A stretch of DNA of 25,300 nucleotides, from contig JALCCG010000298.1 of the NCBI GenBank assembly GCA_023212695.1, forward strand, positions 1-25,300, read 5' to 3'. The notes under the pieces are model-generated. The model did no database searches and was not told the DNA's origin. It saw only the letters and a program-made list of their open reading frames with translations. The position numbers were made by a program, and so were the translations under genes. Origin of the DNA: Sporisorium sorghi. Its lineage: Eukaryota > Basidiomycota > Ustilaginomycetes > Ustilaginales > Ustilaginaceae. Shown here piece by piece: positions 17,792 through 25,300 of the stretch (its first letter is position 1; every line of letters begins with the position of its first letter).

Positions 17792-19195
17792 CTAACCAAA
17801 CACCGCCTTGTACAGTTTGCGAACATTCCAGCCGACGATGAAAGGGATCCCCCAGCACGCTGCGTCGCCGATCTCTCTCAAGCTCCGCAGCTCAACCGGC
17901 AGCACGACGAACTTGGCGTGCGGCTGCGTAGCGTCCACTTTGTTTCCACCTTCAACCAGCTTTGCGAACTCGCCGCGCACAAAGTCGCCATCCGTGTAGA
18001 AGCGGTGCATCTGCGCGTCCTTGTGCGACCATCTTTGCCTCAGCCACGACTCGAAGGCGGTGCGCTCCTCCTCGCTGCTCTCTGCCGGTTTCACGTTGGC
18101 TCCAAGCGGGGGGACGTCGGTGCTGGCGGTGGAGATGTTGGCGACGGAGGGGGCGTTGGTGGAGGTGTCTCCTGCGACGGGTGGGGTGATGCGAGTCATA
18201 GTGAAATGGATGTGAATGGCGGGCGGTGGGATGCCCTGCATAAAGATGGAGCGCAGTGTGTAGAAGTCCTGCCCGTAGCCTGCGGGTGGGACGCCCGGGT
18301 ATCCGATGGTGAAGTCGACGAGCCACAGGTCGTCCATCTCCTTAGCCAGCGTTCTCAAACAGAAGAACAGCCCCGTCGAGCGCGGCAGCAGCAGGTTCTC
18401 GAGATCCTTGATGCCCGTCTTTGCCGCAAACTTGGCCGACACGGGGCGCGTCTGGCTCGACACCAGCGTGCCTTCAGGGAAGATCAGCAGCAGCAGCTTC
18501 TTCGCTGTCGCCGTTTGACCCGAGGTGTGGTTCTGCGAGGCCACTTCGCCGAGCTGCTTGGCCAGCTGCGCCTGGTCGCTCACCCAGTTGCGCGCTAGGA
18601 AGATGAACCGGTAGAACTGCATCCCCCACCCGACAAACGGTATCCACTTCAAGCTCTTCTTGAGGATGATCAGGATGCTGTCGGCCAAATCCGCATAGTA
18701 CGCCAAACACCACAAGTACAGCCAGTCGGTGTACACCTGGTGATTCGACATCCACACCGCGCGACTCGGCAGATCGAACGATACAACCTTTCCCGTCTGC
18801 TTATCCCGATGCACAAACGGCTCCGGATCCAAATAACCTCCCCGCCCATCCCCGATCGAAATGACGAGCTGCGTGGGCCCAAAGAACTGCGAGATGAGCA
18901 GCAGCGCGCGGCTGAACGCCAGCTTCGAGTATGCAATGTGGTCGTGGTAGATCGGCTTTGTAGCGGCAAACAGCGAGAGCGGCCAGGAGAGCAGCTGGAA
19001 GAGGTGCGTCGAGATGATGCAGAAGTTGAACACGAGCGCAAAGATGATCGACTGCACGTATGTCTGCTTGGGCGGTCGTGATGCGATGGGCACAGCGTAA
19101 GGAGGGGCGGCTGCGGTGGAGCCCAGGCCGGTCTTGGCTGACACCTCGTCTTTTGAGGAGGAGGTGGGGCTCGCTCCGTTGGCGTTGGCGTCCAT
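17792..19195 (-). CDS. Membrane acyltransferase, PlsC/LPLAT family (Cst26/lysocardiolipin type)
   Basis: A 467-residue lysophospholipid acyltransferase that transfers acyl chains from acyl-CoA to a lysophospholipid, probably at the ER membrane. After a Ser/Ala-rich N-terminus, a hydrophobic segment at about 47-77 (YVQSIIFALVFNFCIISTHL) forms a membrane anchor. The catalytic NHx4D box is NHQVYTDW (His152, Asp157), followed by LKWIPFVGWGMQFYRFIFL. The acceptor-binding FPEGT is at 239-243. DFTIGYPGVPPAGYGQDFYTL and a C-terminal segment with IPFIVGWNVRKLYKAVFG match the AGPAT/LCLAT1/Cst26 branch rather than small plant or bacterial LPAATs. A Thr/Ala-rich low-complexity insert lies at about 345-375. 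Exact substrate (PI, PA or cardiolipin remodelling) is not determinable. It is convergent with the PrpF-like gene (118 bp between stops). Confidence 0.92.
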   Translation of the reverse strand: MDANANGASPTSSSKDEVSAKTGLGSTAAAPPYAVPIASRPPKQTYVQSIIFALVFNFCIISTHLFQLLSWPLSLFAATKPIYHDHIAYSKLAFSRALLLISQFFGPTQLVISIGDGRGGYLDPEPFVHRDKQTGKVVSFDLPSRAVWMSNHQVYTDWLYLWCLAYYADLADSILIILKKSLKWIPFVGWGMQFYRFIFLARNWVSDQAQLAKQLGEVASQNHTSGQTATAKKLLLLIFPEGTLVSSQTRPVSAKFAAKTGIKDLENLLLPRSTGLFFCLRTLAKEMDDLWLVDFTIGYPGVPPAGYGQDFYTLRSIFMQGIPPPAIHIHFTMTRITPPVAGDTSTNAPSVANISTASTDVPPLGANVKPAESSEEERTAFESWLRQRWSHKDAQMHRFYTDGDFVRGEFAKLVEGGNKVDATQPHAKFVVLPVELRSLREIGDAACWGIPFIVGWNVRKLYKAVFG

Positions 19196-20175
19196 GTCTG
19201 TGTATGCCTGAAGGAGGGGGAGATCGAATGGGGAAGTCCAGGGCAGGGGTGTCTAGCAGTCTAGGGATGCTCCATGGGAGAGGCAGTCGGAAGCCTTTGG
19301 AACGAGATGGTGGTGGTTGCATTGATGGATTGGGTGACAGTCAAAGCTCAAAGAGAAAGAGAGGCCGAGTCTTTCGAGCACCGAGCATCGAAGGTGGAAT
19401 CCGCGGATGAGCAACGAAGCTGCACGCATTGAATAGGGATGGTCAACGAGACGCCGAGTGACAAAAGCACTTAATCTAAAGTGAATGGGGTGCTCAGTAA
19501 AACCTGTTTTTTTTTTCCGGTCACTTTAGCTTGGAGGATGATCCTCTCATAACACCAATTGAGAACCAAAAAGTTGGAAAAAAAGGCAAAAAGTTGGGGG
19601 AAAAAAAGAATTTTTTCTGCTAAGTTCTTTAGAGTAAAGAAGTGTCTTGGATGGTGCTTTATGCATCTAAAGTTTTTGCCTGCCAAATTTTGCTTTAGTA
19701 CTAAAGTGCTTTAGCCCAAAGTGCCCTAAAGCGCGACGTTGATCGTCCCTAATGACGGATGACGTGTGTGTGCTCACCACCACGAGACCCTGAAACTCGT
19801 GTTCAAGGAATTTTCGGCTGTCACACGCCGGAAGGACAGCTGCGCTTTCGACGTGCTCGGGCCACATTTTGCAATTGTTACGTCGAGCACAGCGCACAAT
19901 GCCCGATGAATAAATAAATAAATAAATCGCCCTCGTTCGTCATCGGCACCTCGATGACTGTCTCCAACCGTCTCTCTTCGCAACACAACACTCAAAGAAG
20001 ATCCACTGTATGGTGGATAGGATGCAGACGAGGCAGCTCCTAATCTCAATGCGGAGAAGCCATGTCAGTCCCAGTCAAGCCGATCTATGCAATGACCAAT
20101 GCAAAAGTGTTCTATCAACAGACTCAGATTCAAAGCTTCCACACAAGAAATGCCTTGTCGCCAGCCCACGCACAA
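19196..20175. other. Intergenic between acyltransferase and MIC12-like gene
   Basis: This 980-bp stretch contains the acyltransferase promoter (19196-19433), an AT-rich inverted-repeat element, and the 3' region of the MIC12-like gene. A tetranucleotide repeat of unit AATA lies at about 19909-19927. Frames in the region have no recognisable similarity. Confidence 0.6.
19434..19751. mobile_element. Candidate MITE: AT-rich element with terminal inverted repeats
   Basis: A 318-bp AT-rich island in otherwise GC-rich DNA is bounded by inverted repeats. The left end reads TAGGGATGGTCAACG and the right end, on the opposite strand, TAGGGACGATCAACG; 16 of the first 21 positions match. Inside lie eight copies of CTTTAG or its complement CTAAAG, at 19476, 19524, 19627, 19667, 19693, 19701, 19709 and 19726. 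Two of them form the perfect 14-bp palindrome CTTTAGTACTAAAG (19693-19706). Subterminal motif repeats are typical of hAT-type elements, whose ends usually begin YA(G/A)NG. No matching 8-bp duplication is seen (GCATTGAA versus ATGACGGA). The outer TA on both sides could instead be a TA target duplication, with the element proper at 19436-19749. No transposase is encoded, so it would be non-autonomous. I do not recognise it as a named family. Confidence 0.62.
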
Positions 20176-20859
20176 TCAACGCAAGCTAGTCCCCTCGCCA
20201 AGATAGAAAGTAGGCCCTGCCGACCCATCGCCAACCTTACCAAACCCAGGACCCGTGTTGGCCTCAACGACCTTCTCCACCTTGCCCGCGTCCGACCCAA
20301 CAGCTCTCGCGATCCGCGACCCGATGCTGCTCCCTGGCCCACGCACCTCATCCCTCGCTGCTCCCGAAAGCGTGCTGCTGTCCTCGCGCAGCGAGACACC
20401 CTGCGTGTTGATGACGCCGGTCTTGATGCCGCCCGTCGCTGCGGTTTGGGCTGCGAGCGGTGTCCCTGCCGCGGAGGTCGATGCGTCCGGCGACGTGTAG
20501 CGGGAGACGAGGTTCTTGGCCGACACGAGACCGTTGGCGAACAGGTCGTAGTAGTTGGCGTTGGCCAGCGTGTCGACTGCGCCGATCACGTGGGCATTCC
20601 ATCGCGCCTTGATCTCTTCCGTCACCGACGGTCGCACGGGTGCGACGTAGGCCGGCTTGAGCTGCTCGCGCGTGACGCGCTCCTTGCCCTCCTTGTCCCA
20701 GTTGTCCGGGTCGATGTCGTTGAGCTGCAGCTTGATCCGGTTGAGTGTCACGGCTGTATCGTGTGTGCGTACGGCGATGGTATGACGGAACGTGTAGAGC
20801 AGCGAGGTGGCTACAAAGACGCCGCCAAGGGGGGCTAGGATGAATCGTGTTGCTGCCAT
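20176..20859 (-). CDS. MIC12-like small mitochondrial inner-membrane protein
   Basis: A 227-residue protein starting at the first in-frame ATG (20859); the frame extends 5 codons upstream only to a GTG. Residues 6-24 (FILAPLGGVFVATSLLYTF) form one transmembrane segment very close to the N-terminus, with basic residues after it. A predicted amphipathic region with NRIKLQLNDIDPDNW follows. The segment EEIKARWNAHVIGAVDTLAN and NYYDLFANGL then resembles the conserved core of fungal MIC12 (Aim5), a MICOS subunit at crista junctions. The remaining 110 residues are Gly/Ser/Ala-rich and probably disordered, making the protein longer than yeast Aim5 (about 106 residues). The family call is tentative; an uncharacterised single-pass mitochondrial protein is the alternative. 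It is divergent from NAA25. Confidence 0.6.
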   Translation of the reverse strand: MAATRFILAPLGGVFVATSLLYTFRHTIAVRTHDTAVTLNRIKLQLNDIDPDNWDKEGKERVTREQLKPAYVAPVRPSVTEEIKARWNAHVIGAVDTLANANYYDLFANGLVSAKNLVSRYTSPDASTSAAGTPLAAQTAATGGIKTGVINTQGVSLREDSSTLSGAARDEVRGPGSSIGSRIARAVGSDAGKVEKVVEANTGPGFGKVGDGSAGPTFYLGEGTSLR

Positions 20860-21498
20860 GCTTTGGATGACCACTCGCCGTCCTGTTCGCTACACTGTTA
20901 TGTATAACCGAGACGACCCGTATCGAGGAGGAGCGTCGTCTTGATGGATGCCCGCGTGCTAAGAGTGTAGGTAGGGAGGAATGGTGCTGGCGAAGCTGTG
21001 ATTCGTGATTGCTGTGCGAGCAAGAGGTGGAGGATCGACTTTGACCTTCGAGATCCGTGCGACCGTCAGAATTCGGATAGCGGATGCTTTCGGCGACGAT
21101 TCGATTTTAGACATTTTTATTTTTGCAACTGCAGACAGGCAGTAAATTGGATTCGGATTCTGATTCGTGATCGAACAATCCGTCATTTTTTCACCGTTGC
21201 AATCGCACAGTCTCATTCTGAACGCAAACCAACGCTGTAATCGCTATTGATTGATACAACTCGGATCTCGGCTCTCTGTGTCGCTTTCGAAGAAATGCTT
21301 TCCTTTTGAGCAGCAACCTTCCTTTCCGCTAGCTCACGCGCCTCTACACAAACGCATCAGGTCTTGGTACTATCACGTCAAAACTGTTCCGCCTCCTCAG
21401 AGCGGCTGTCAAGTCTTCGGTGCGCTTACAGGCTGAAGCACCGCTTCGCTGCAGTCCGACACAGACCGCCCTCGTCGTGGACGCTGCAGCTGATCAAG
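20860..21498. promoter_or_regulatory. Divergent promoter, MIC12-like / NAA25
   Basis: This 639-bp bidirectional region has moderately AT-rich stretches around 21100-21200. A minimal upstream ORF (ATG at 21295, four codons, TGA at 21307-21309) lies about 200 bp before the NAA25 start codon and could be in its leader if transcription starts early enough. No TATA box stands out and no gene is seen. Confidence 0.5.
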
Positions 21499-24096
21499 AT
21501 GAACGCCGCATACAGCCCAATAGCCATGCTGGCAGAGCGAGCCTGCGGCCCTATCTACAACGCCATCGATACGGGCAACAACACGCTCGCGGTTCGACAC
21601 GCCGACAAGGTATTGCAGTCGCAGCCGGATCTGGCGCTTGCTTCTGCGCTCAAGGCGCTGGCACTCGTGCGATCGGGAAAGCGAGATGATGCAGACGCTA
21701 TCTGCACCAAGCTTGTCTCGAGAGGGCTCAAGAAGGGAGAAGACAATGCCCTGACCCCTCTCACCTGGACGCTGGCTCGACTGGGTCGTAATGACGACGA
21801 AATCGCACTCCTCGAAGCGGCGGTCAAGGCCAGTCCCAACGACGAGGCGCTTGCACGCCAGACGTCCTTCGTGCTGATCAAGAACAAAGCGTTCCAAAAG
21901 GCGCAGCAGCTCGCGCTCAAGATGCACAAGTCGCTCACCGGTCGCAACCGCGCACAGGGACGGTTCGTGGAAGAGTACTTTTGGTGGTCCATCCTCTCCT
22001 ATCTGCTGCTCGCCAGGGATCCCAAGGCGCCAGGTGCCGCACTCGCGCTTCCACTTAGCCAGCGCATGATCGAAAAGCAGATCGAGTCCAAGCCGTTGGG
22101 TCTCAATGACGAGGAAGCCTTGTGTCTGCTGCTCCAAGTGCTCATTCGGCAAAACAAGAAGAAGGACGCTTTCGACCTTATCGCCGCCGAAGGCTCTGTC
22201 GGACACACGCTGTGCGACCGCAACCTCAGCCTCGAGTTGGCTCGGACTGATCTCGCGAAGGAGCTGCAGGATTGGCAGTACGTCCACGACAGCTGCTGGG
22301 CCCGCATCGACGGCGGCAGCCGCAACTGGGCGCATTTCTCCGGCTTCTTGGAAGCAGCGAAAAAGCTGGGCAAGGACCCACTGATCGCAGCGCAGAAGAA
22401 GATCAACGTGCTTCTCAGCGTCAAGGGAGCCACCAAGGATCGCTCGGTCCGCCTTGCAGAGCTCGAAGTGGTCAGGAAGCGTCTCGGTGCAGGCGATCAA
22501 GACGCACAAACTCAGCTGGCGTCGAAGGTGGTGTCGTACTTTGAGCAGTTTGCAAGCAAAGCGTGCTGCCACGAGGACCTGTTGCCGTACCTGGGCGCTC
22601 TGTCTGCCGAATCCCGCGCAAACGTATCGGAGAAGGTCAAGGCTAAGGTACGAGCATTGCCGATCAAGAACGAGCTCGATCTGCGGACCAACATTTCGAT
22701 CGCCAAGATCGCACGCACCGTGCAGCCTTCCGGCACATTGACAGAGCAGAGCGAGGCGCAACTCGCCACCGATTTCCTACAGCAGTACATCGACGGTCTT
22801 GCAGTCGGCGCCTCGCTGCCCGAGACCGAGATGCAGCCCGCCGACGACCTGGCTTTGCTCGGCGTGCAAGCGCTGCTCTCGGCCTACCGACTATCCGGTG
22901 GCAAGCTCGCCTACCTCTACCAGACCATCGCCCTGCTCGAGTTGGCCCTCACCAAAGGCCCCAAGGGCTACCAGCTGCGCATGCTGCTCATACGCAGCTA
23001 CGTGCTCGCGGGCGCCTTCGACGGCGCGTCGGTGCACTACGGCCTGATCGGGCTCAAGAGCGTCCAAGCAGATACGCTGTCGCACCTGATCAGCGAGAGA
23101 TGCTCCGCCTTCTCCGCCACCAGCGCGAGCGGCGACGAGGGTCTGTACAAGATGGCGGTGCGCACGCTGTCGACGTCGCAGGCGATCTACGACGAGAACG
23201 CGAGTTCGACGCCAGAGATGATTGCGAAGGCGTTGGAGCACGGGATCTACTCGCGCGTGGAAGAGTTTGTCGAGTTTGGCGAGGCGCTGGAGCGGTCGTT
23301 GCAGCGGCAGGTGCTGCGGTTGGAGGAGTCGAGGTCGCATGTGCACAATCGGCGCAATTTTAAAGAGGAGGAGCAGAGGAGGCAGTTTGGAGAGGGCGTG
23401 GAGAAGGCGGTGGCGGCGGTGGGGGCTGATGTGGCGAAAGGGTTGCATGATCAGAGGGATTTCACGGTGCTGGTGAACTATCAGCCGTTGGATACGCCGG
23501 AGGTCGAGGTGTTGACGCAGGTGGGACCGCGTGTCGATGCGGGGTGGGTGCGGTGCATTGCGTCGACGCTGTCCAGCACATCTGCAGCAGCGGGGGATGA
23601 AGCGGATATGGCGAAGCTGACGGCAGCGGAAAAGGCACTGGTCGGCGTCGCGCAGAGCTTGCGGTCAGGGACATTCCATCCGACTGCTTTGACGAGCATG
23701 CTCGAATCGACCAAGTCCACCGTGCGAGCGCTCGTCGACCTGTCAAGCGGTTCCGAATCAACACCCGCCGACCCTACACGCGCCATCCGTCCCGTCGATG
23801 CGATCCACGAAGCAGCCATCGCACTGGAAGCGGTCTACCTCGCACACTCGCATCTCGACGGCGACAGCGAGACAAAATCGACGTGCAAGACGCACCTCGC
23901 CGAGATCGCTACGCTCGTCAACCACCTTTCGAGGTCGACGCAAATTGCTACGGCAGCGACCGTGTTGCTAGAGGGTCTGGCGTCGTTGGGTAAAGAGAAG
24001 GTGGAGCAGATGATGCAATCCGCGCGAGACAACGTGGTACGCAGCTGGAGTAAGGTGTTTGCCAATTTGCGGGATGCGCTGCGAGATGCGTTGTAA
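21499..24096 (+). CDS. NatB N-terminal acetyltransferase auxiliary subunit (NAA25/Mdm20)
   Basis: An 865-residue auxiliary subunit of NatB. It anchors the catalytic subunit NAA20 at the ribosome for co-translational acetylation of proteins starting Met-Asp, Met-Glu, Met-Asn or Met-Gln. The start at 21499 is the only ATG near the conserved N-terminus; the frame upstream reaches only a TTG. The N-terminus AERACGPIYNAIDTGNNTLAVRHADKVLQSQPDLALASALKALAL is a TPR pair. Further TPR-like helices follow (DDEIALLEAAVKASPNDEAL, KAFQKAQQLALKMHK), then the family's central block with RFVEEYFWWSILSYLLLARD and LCDRNLSLELAR. YLYQTIALLELALTKGPKGYQLRMLLIRSY is a strongly conserved NAA25 segment. Length is in the usual range (about 800-970). 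In yeast, loss of Mdm20 affects actin cables and mitochondrial inheritance. Intron-free; the next gene is more than 1 kb away. Confidence 0.93.
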   Translation: MNAAYSPIAMLAERACGPIYNAIDTGNNTLAVRHADKVLQSQPDLALASALKALALVRSGKRDDADAICTKLVSRGLKKGEDNALTPLTWTLARLGRNDDEIALLEAAVKASPNDEALARQTSFVLIKNKAFQKAQQLALKMHKSLTGRNRAQGRFVEEYFWWSILSYLLLARDPKAPGAALALPLSQRMIEKQIESKPLGLNDEEALCLLLQVLIRQNKKKDAFDLIAAEGSVGHTLCDRNLSLELARTDLAKELQDWQYVHDSCWARIDGGSRNWAHFSGFLEAAKKLGKDPLIAAQKKINVLLSVKGATKDRSVRLAELEVVRKRLGAGDQDAQTQLASKVVSYFEQFASKACCHEDLLPYLGALSAESRANVSEKVKAKVRALPIKNELDLRTNISIAKIARTVQPSGTLTEQSEAQLATDFLQQYIDGLAVGASLPETEMQPADDLALLGVQALLSAYRLSGGKLAYLYQTIALLELALTKGPKGYQLRMLLIRSYVLAGAFDGASVHYGLIGLKSVQADTLSHLISERCSAFSATSASGDEGLYKMAVRTLSTSQAIYDENASSTPEMIAKALEHGIYSRVEEFVEFGEALERSLQRQVLRLEESRSHVHNRRNFKEEEQRRQFGEGVEKAVAAVGADVAKGLHDQRDFTVLVNYQPLDTPEVEVLTQVGPRVDAGWVRCIASTLSSTSAAAGDEADMAKLTAAEKALVGVAQSLRSGTFHPTALTSMLESTKSTVRALVDLSSGSESTPADPTRAIRPVDAIHEAAIALEAVYLAHSHLDGDSETKSTCKTHLAEIATLVNHLSRSTQIATAATVLLEGLASLGKEKVEQMMQSARDNVVRSWSKVFANLRDALRDAL

Positions 24097-24274
24097 TCTC
24101 AACCCACACGAGAAGCACTCGTGGAATAAGTGGGATGATTAGGTTCGGATGATATAGAAGACGCTCACTTGTCAAGCTGTTCCAATATGAGCTGCTGCTG
24201 TGCGTACGAGAGATGAAATGCTCGCTGGTGAGGAGCTCCAAGACGGCCAAGTGAGAGCATCGCTCCGAGCGACG

Positions 24275-24332
24275 TTTTTTTTTTTTTTTTTTTTTTTTTT
24301 TGTTTTTTTGTTTTTTTTTGTTTTTGTTTTTT
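24275..24332 (+). repeat. Interrupted poly-T tract (T/G)
   Basis: T27 followed by G-interrupted T runs (T7, T9, T5, T6), 58 bp in all, about 180 bp downstream of the NAA25 stop. Same strand orientation as the other long T-tracts. Confidence 0.85.
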
Positions 24333-25059
24333 GCCAAGCACCGAACAAGGCTCTCATCGCTGCCCCAAAATGAATCTGACGAGAATTGCTGCGCTGCGCT
24401 GCGTTGCGTGTCGCGAGGGTCTGCTTGGCCTGCATGAGACCTGCATTTTTCTTTTTCTTTTTTTTTTTTTTCTCCCTTTCCTCGCGTTTCTGCTGCCATG
24501 CGGGGCAAGCAAAAGGCGTGTGATGTCTCAGTTTGGCCCTTTTGATTTGAAAGTCAGTTTTTTTTTTTGACACTTTGGGCCACTGCGCTGCTGCTGTCGG
24601 AAAGAGATCCGTTCCTGCCTGCGCTCACACGTTTAAACTTGAACAGGCGGGCTGCTCCCCAACCTCTTTTCGACGCGCGCTTTCGCATTGGCTCTTGCTG
24701 GTGCTCTAGTCGGCGCTGCCGTCTTAGGGAGAGAGAGCTCGGGCTGACAAGCGGGAAGCTGCGCTGAAATGGCAGCAAGCCGAGTTTCGCGAGAGGCAGA
24801 GGCGAGGGAGCTTTGTTCGATGCGTCGCGCTGAGATTGACGAGCTCGCTTAAGCGTAAAGACAGACAGACAGACACGCATGCGCCGCTCTCTCTCTCTCT
24901 CTCTGATGCTTGGTCTCGGGCCTTGATCCGCGCCACTCGGTTCGCTGCGATGCGCTGCGATGCGCACTTCTTGCAATGAATTGCTTAGCTTGGTGTAGCT
25001 CGATGCAGCCCTTGCATCGCTACCACCATCATCATCTCCCGTCTTCCATCCCACTGGCG

Positions 25060-25147
25060 ATCATTCTTTTGCTCCGTTTCTTTCGAGATACCCCTCGGCT
25101 CTCTACAACCTCACCATCAATACCCACTCCAATTCGCTTCCACGTCT

Positions 25148-25150
<3 letters not shown>
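25060..25150 (+). promoter_or_regulatory. Probable 5' leader of a plus-strand gene cut by the C-tract
   Basis: From about 25060 the sequence becomes C/T/A-rich and G-poor (CTCTACAACCTCACCATCAA, ACCCACTCCAATTCGCTTCC), like the leaders in front of TAP42 and P0. No start codon follows before the C-tract. This suggests a plus-strand gene whose coding part is missing or misassembled to the right. Inferred from composition only. Confidence 0.3.
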
Positions 25151-25194
<44 letters not shown>

Positions 25195-25221
25195 ACCCCC
25201 CCGCCCCCCCCCCCCCCCCCC
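25151..25221 (+). repeat. Poly-C tract
   Basis: C44, A, C7, G, C18: 71 bp that is almost pure C. It is the only long C/G homopolymer in the window and sits at the boundary with sequence of different character, which is suspicious for a sequencing or assembly artefact. Confidence 0.9.
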
Positions 25222-25300
25222 TACCCGCGCTCGCCGACCGGGGAGACCCCGTGGCGGAGCGCCATCGACACCCCGGAGAACAGGGTGGATAGGTCGCGGC
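25222..25300. other. High-GC terminal segment of uncertain origin
   Basis: The last 79 bp is about 70% GC, higher than the flanking fungal intergenic DNA. It is open on the plus strand in frame from 25222 (YPRSPTGETPWRSAIDTPE...) and on the minus strand (RDLSTLFSGVSMALRHGVSP...). The minus reading has G/C at most third positions, like high-GC bacterial coding sequence. It is too short to assign. It could be a fungal coding fragment, a foreign (contaminant) sequence joined through the C-tract, or a chimera. Confidence 0.35.

Larger units (their letters stand above)
24097..25150. other. Gene-poor region after NAA25, low-complexity
   Basis: About 1 kb without a supportable gene. A small hairpin (CACGAG, 5-nt loop, CTCGTG; 24107-24123) lies just after the NAA25 stop. 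T-rich tracts occur at 24275-24332, 24446-24471 and 24558-24568. An ACAG repeat occupies about 24861-24876, (CT)9 24887-24904, and a 10-bp tandem (GCTGCGATGC, two copies) 24944-24963. A 166-codon minus-strand frame crosses these repeats and has no similarity I recognise. Confidence 0.6.

Noticed and set aside
21409..22761. Long antisense frame (450 codons) opposite NAA25
   Set aside because: Antisense to a conserved gene; Leu/Arg/Gln-rich shadow of GC-biased codons with no recognisable motif.
24554..25054. Minus-strand 166-codon frame in the right-hand intergenic region
   Set aside because: It runs across CT and ACAG microsatellites, is Arg/Ser-rich and has no similarity I recognise.
1..25300. 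tRNA, rRNA or CRISPR features
   Set aside because: No TFC-loop-like GGTTCRANNC in a plausible cloverleaf, no rRNA-like stretch and no spaced direct repeats were seen; CRISPR is not expected in a fungal nucleus.

Overview
The window looks like nuclear DNA from a basidiomycete, most likely a smut fungus (Ustilaginomycotina; Ustilago/Sporisorium/Pseudozyma-like). The genes are GC-rich, mostly intron-free and densely packed on alternating strands. The three introns that can be defined have GT(A/G)AG donors and CAG acceptors, and the two short ones carry CTGAC branch sites. The predicted proteins are eukaryotic housekeeping families: ribosomal P0, TAP42, NAA25, complex I NDUFS5 and a MICOS-type protein. 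The genus is inference; no marker gene settles it.

Layout from left to right: A/T homopolymers; a secreted GH92 alpha-mannosidase (+) with an overlapping upstream ORF; a spliced NDUFS5 complex I subunit (-); a spliced aldo-keto reductase (-); the PP2A/TOR regulator TAP42 (+); an orphan, probably mitochondrial helical protein (-); ribosomal stalk protein P0 (+), whose promoter has a 46-T tract and a telomere-like GGTTAGGGTTAG box; a multi-LIM zinc protein (-); a spliced UDP-glucose 4-epimerase (-); a PrpF-family isomerase (+); a membrane acyltransferase of the PlsC/Cst26 type (-); a 318-bp AT-rich inverted-repeat element that looks like an undescribed MITE; a small MIC12-like mitochondrial protein (-); and the NatB auxiliary subunit NAA25/Mdm20 (+). 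About 1.2 kb follows without a recognisable gene. It ends in a probable 5' leader, a 71-bp C-tract and 79 bp of different composition.

The genes do not form one pathway or a biosynthetic cluster. They are ordinary neighbours arranged as divergent pairs (AKR/TAP42, orphan/P0, epimerase/PrpF, MIC12-like/NAA25) and convergent pairs (GH92/NDUFS5, TAP42/orphan with 42 bp between stops, P0/LIM, PrpF/acyltransferase). Long homopyrimidine tracts lie only between genes. I found no multi-gene system that would count as new. The most unusual items are the MITE-like element, the promoter architecture of P0, the overlapping uORF of the mannosidase and the discontinuity at the right end.
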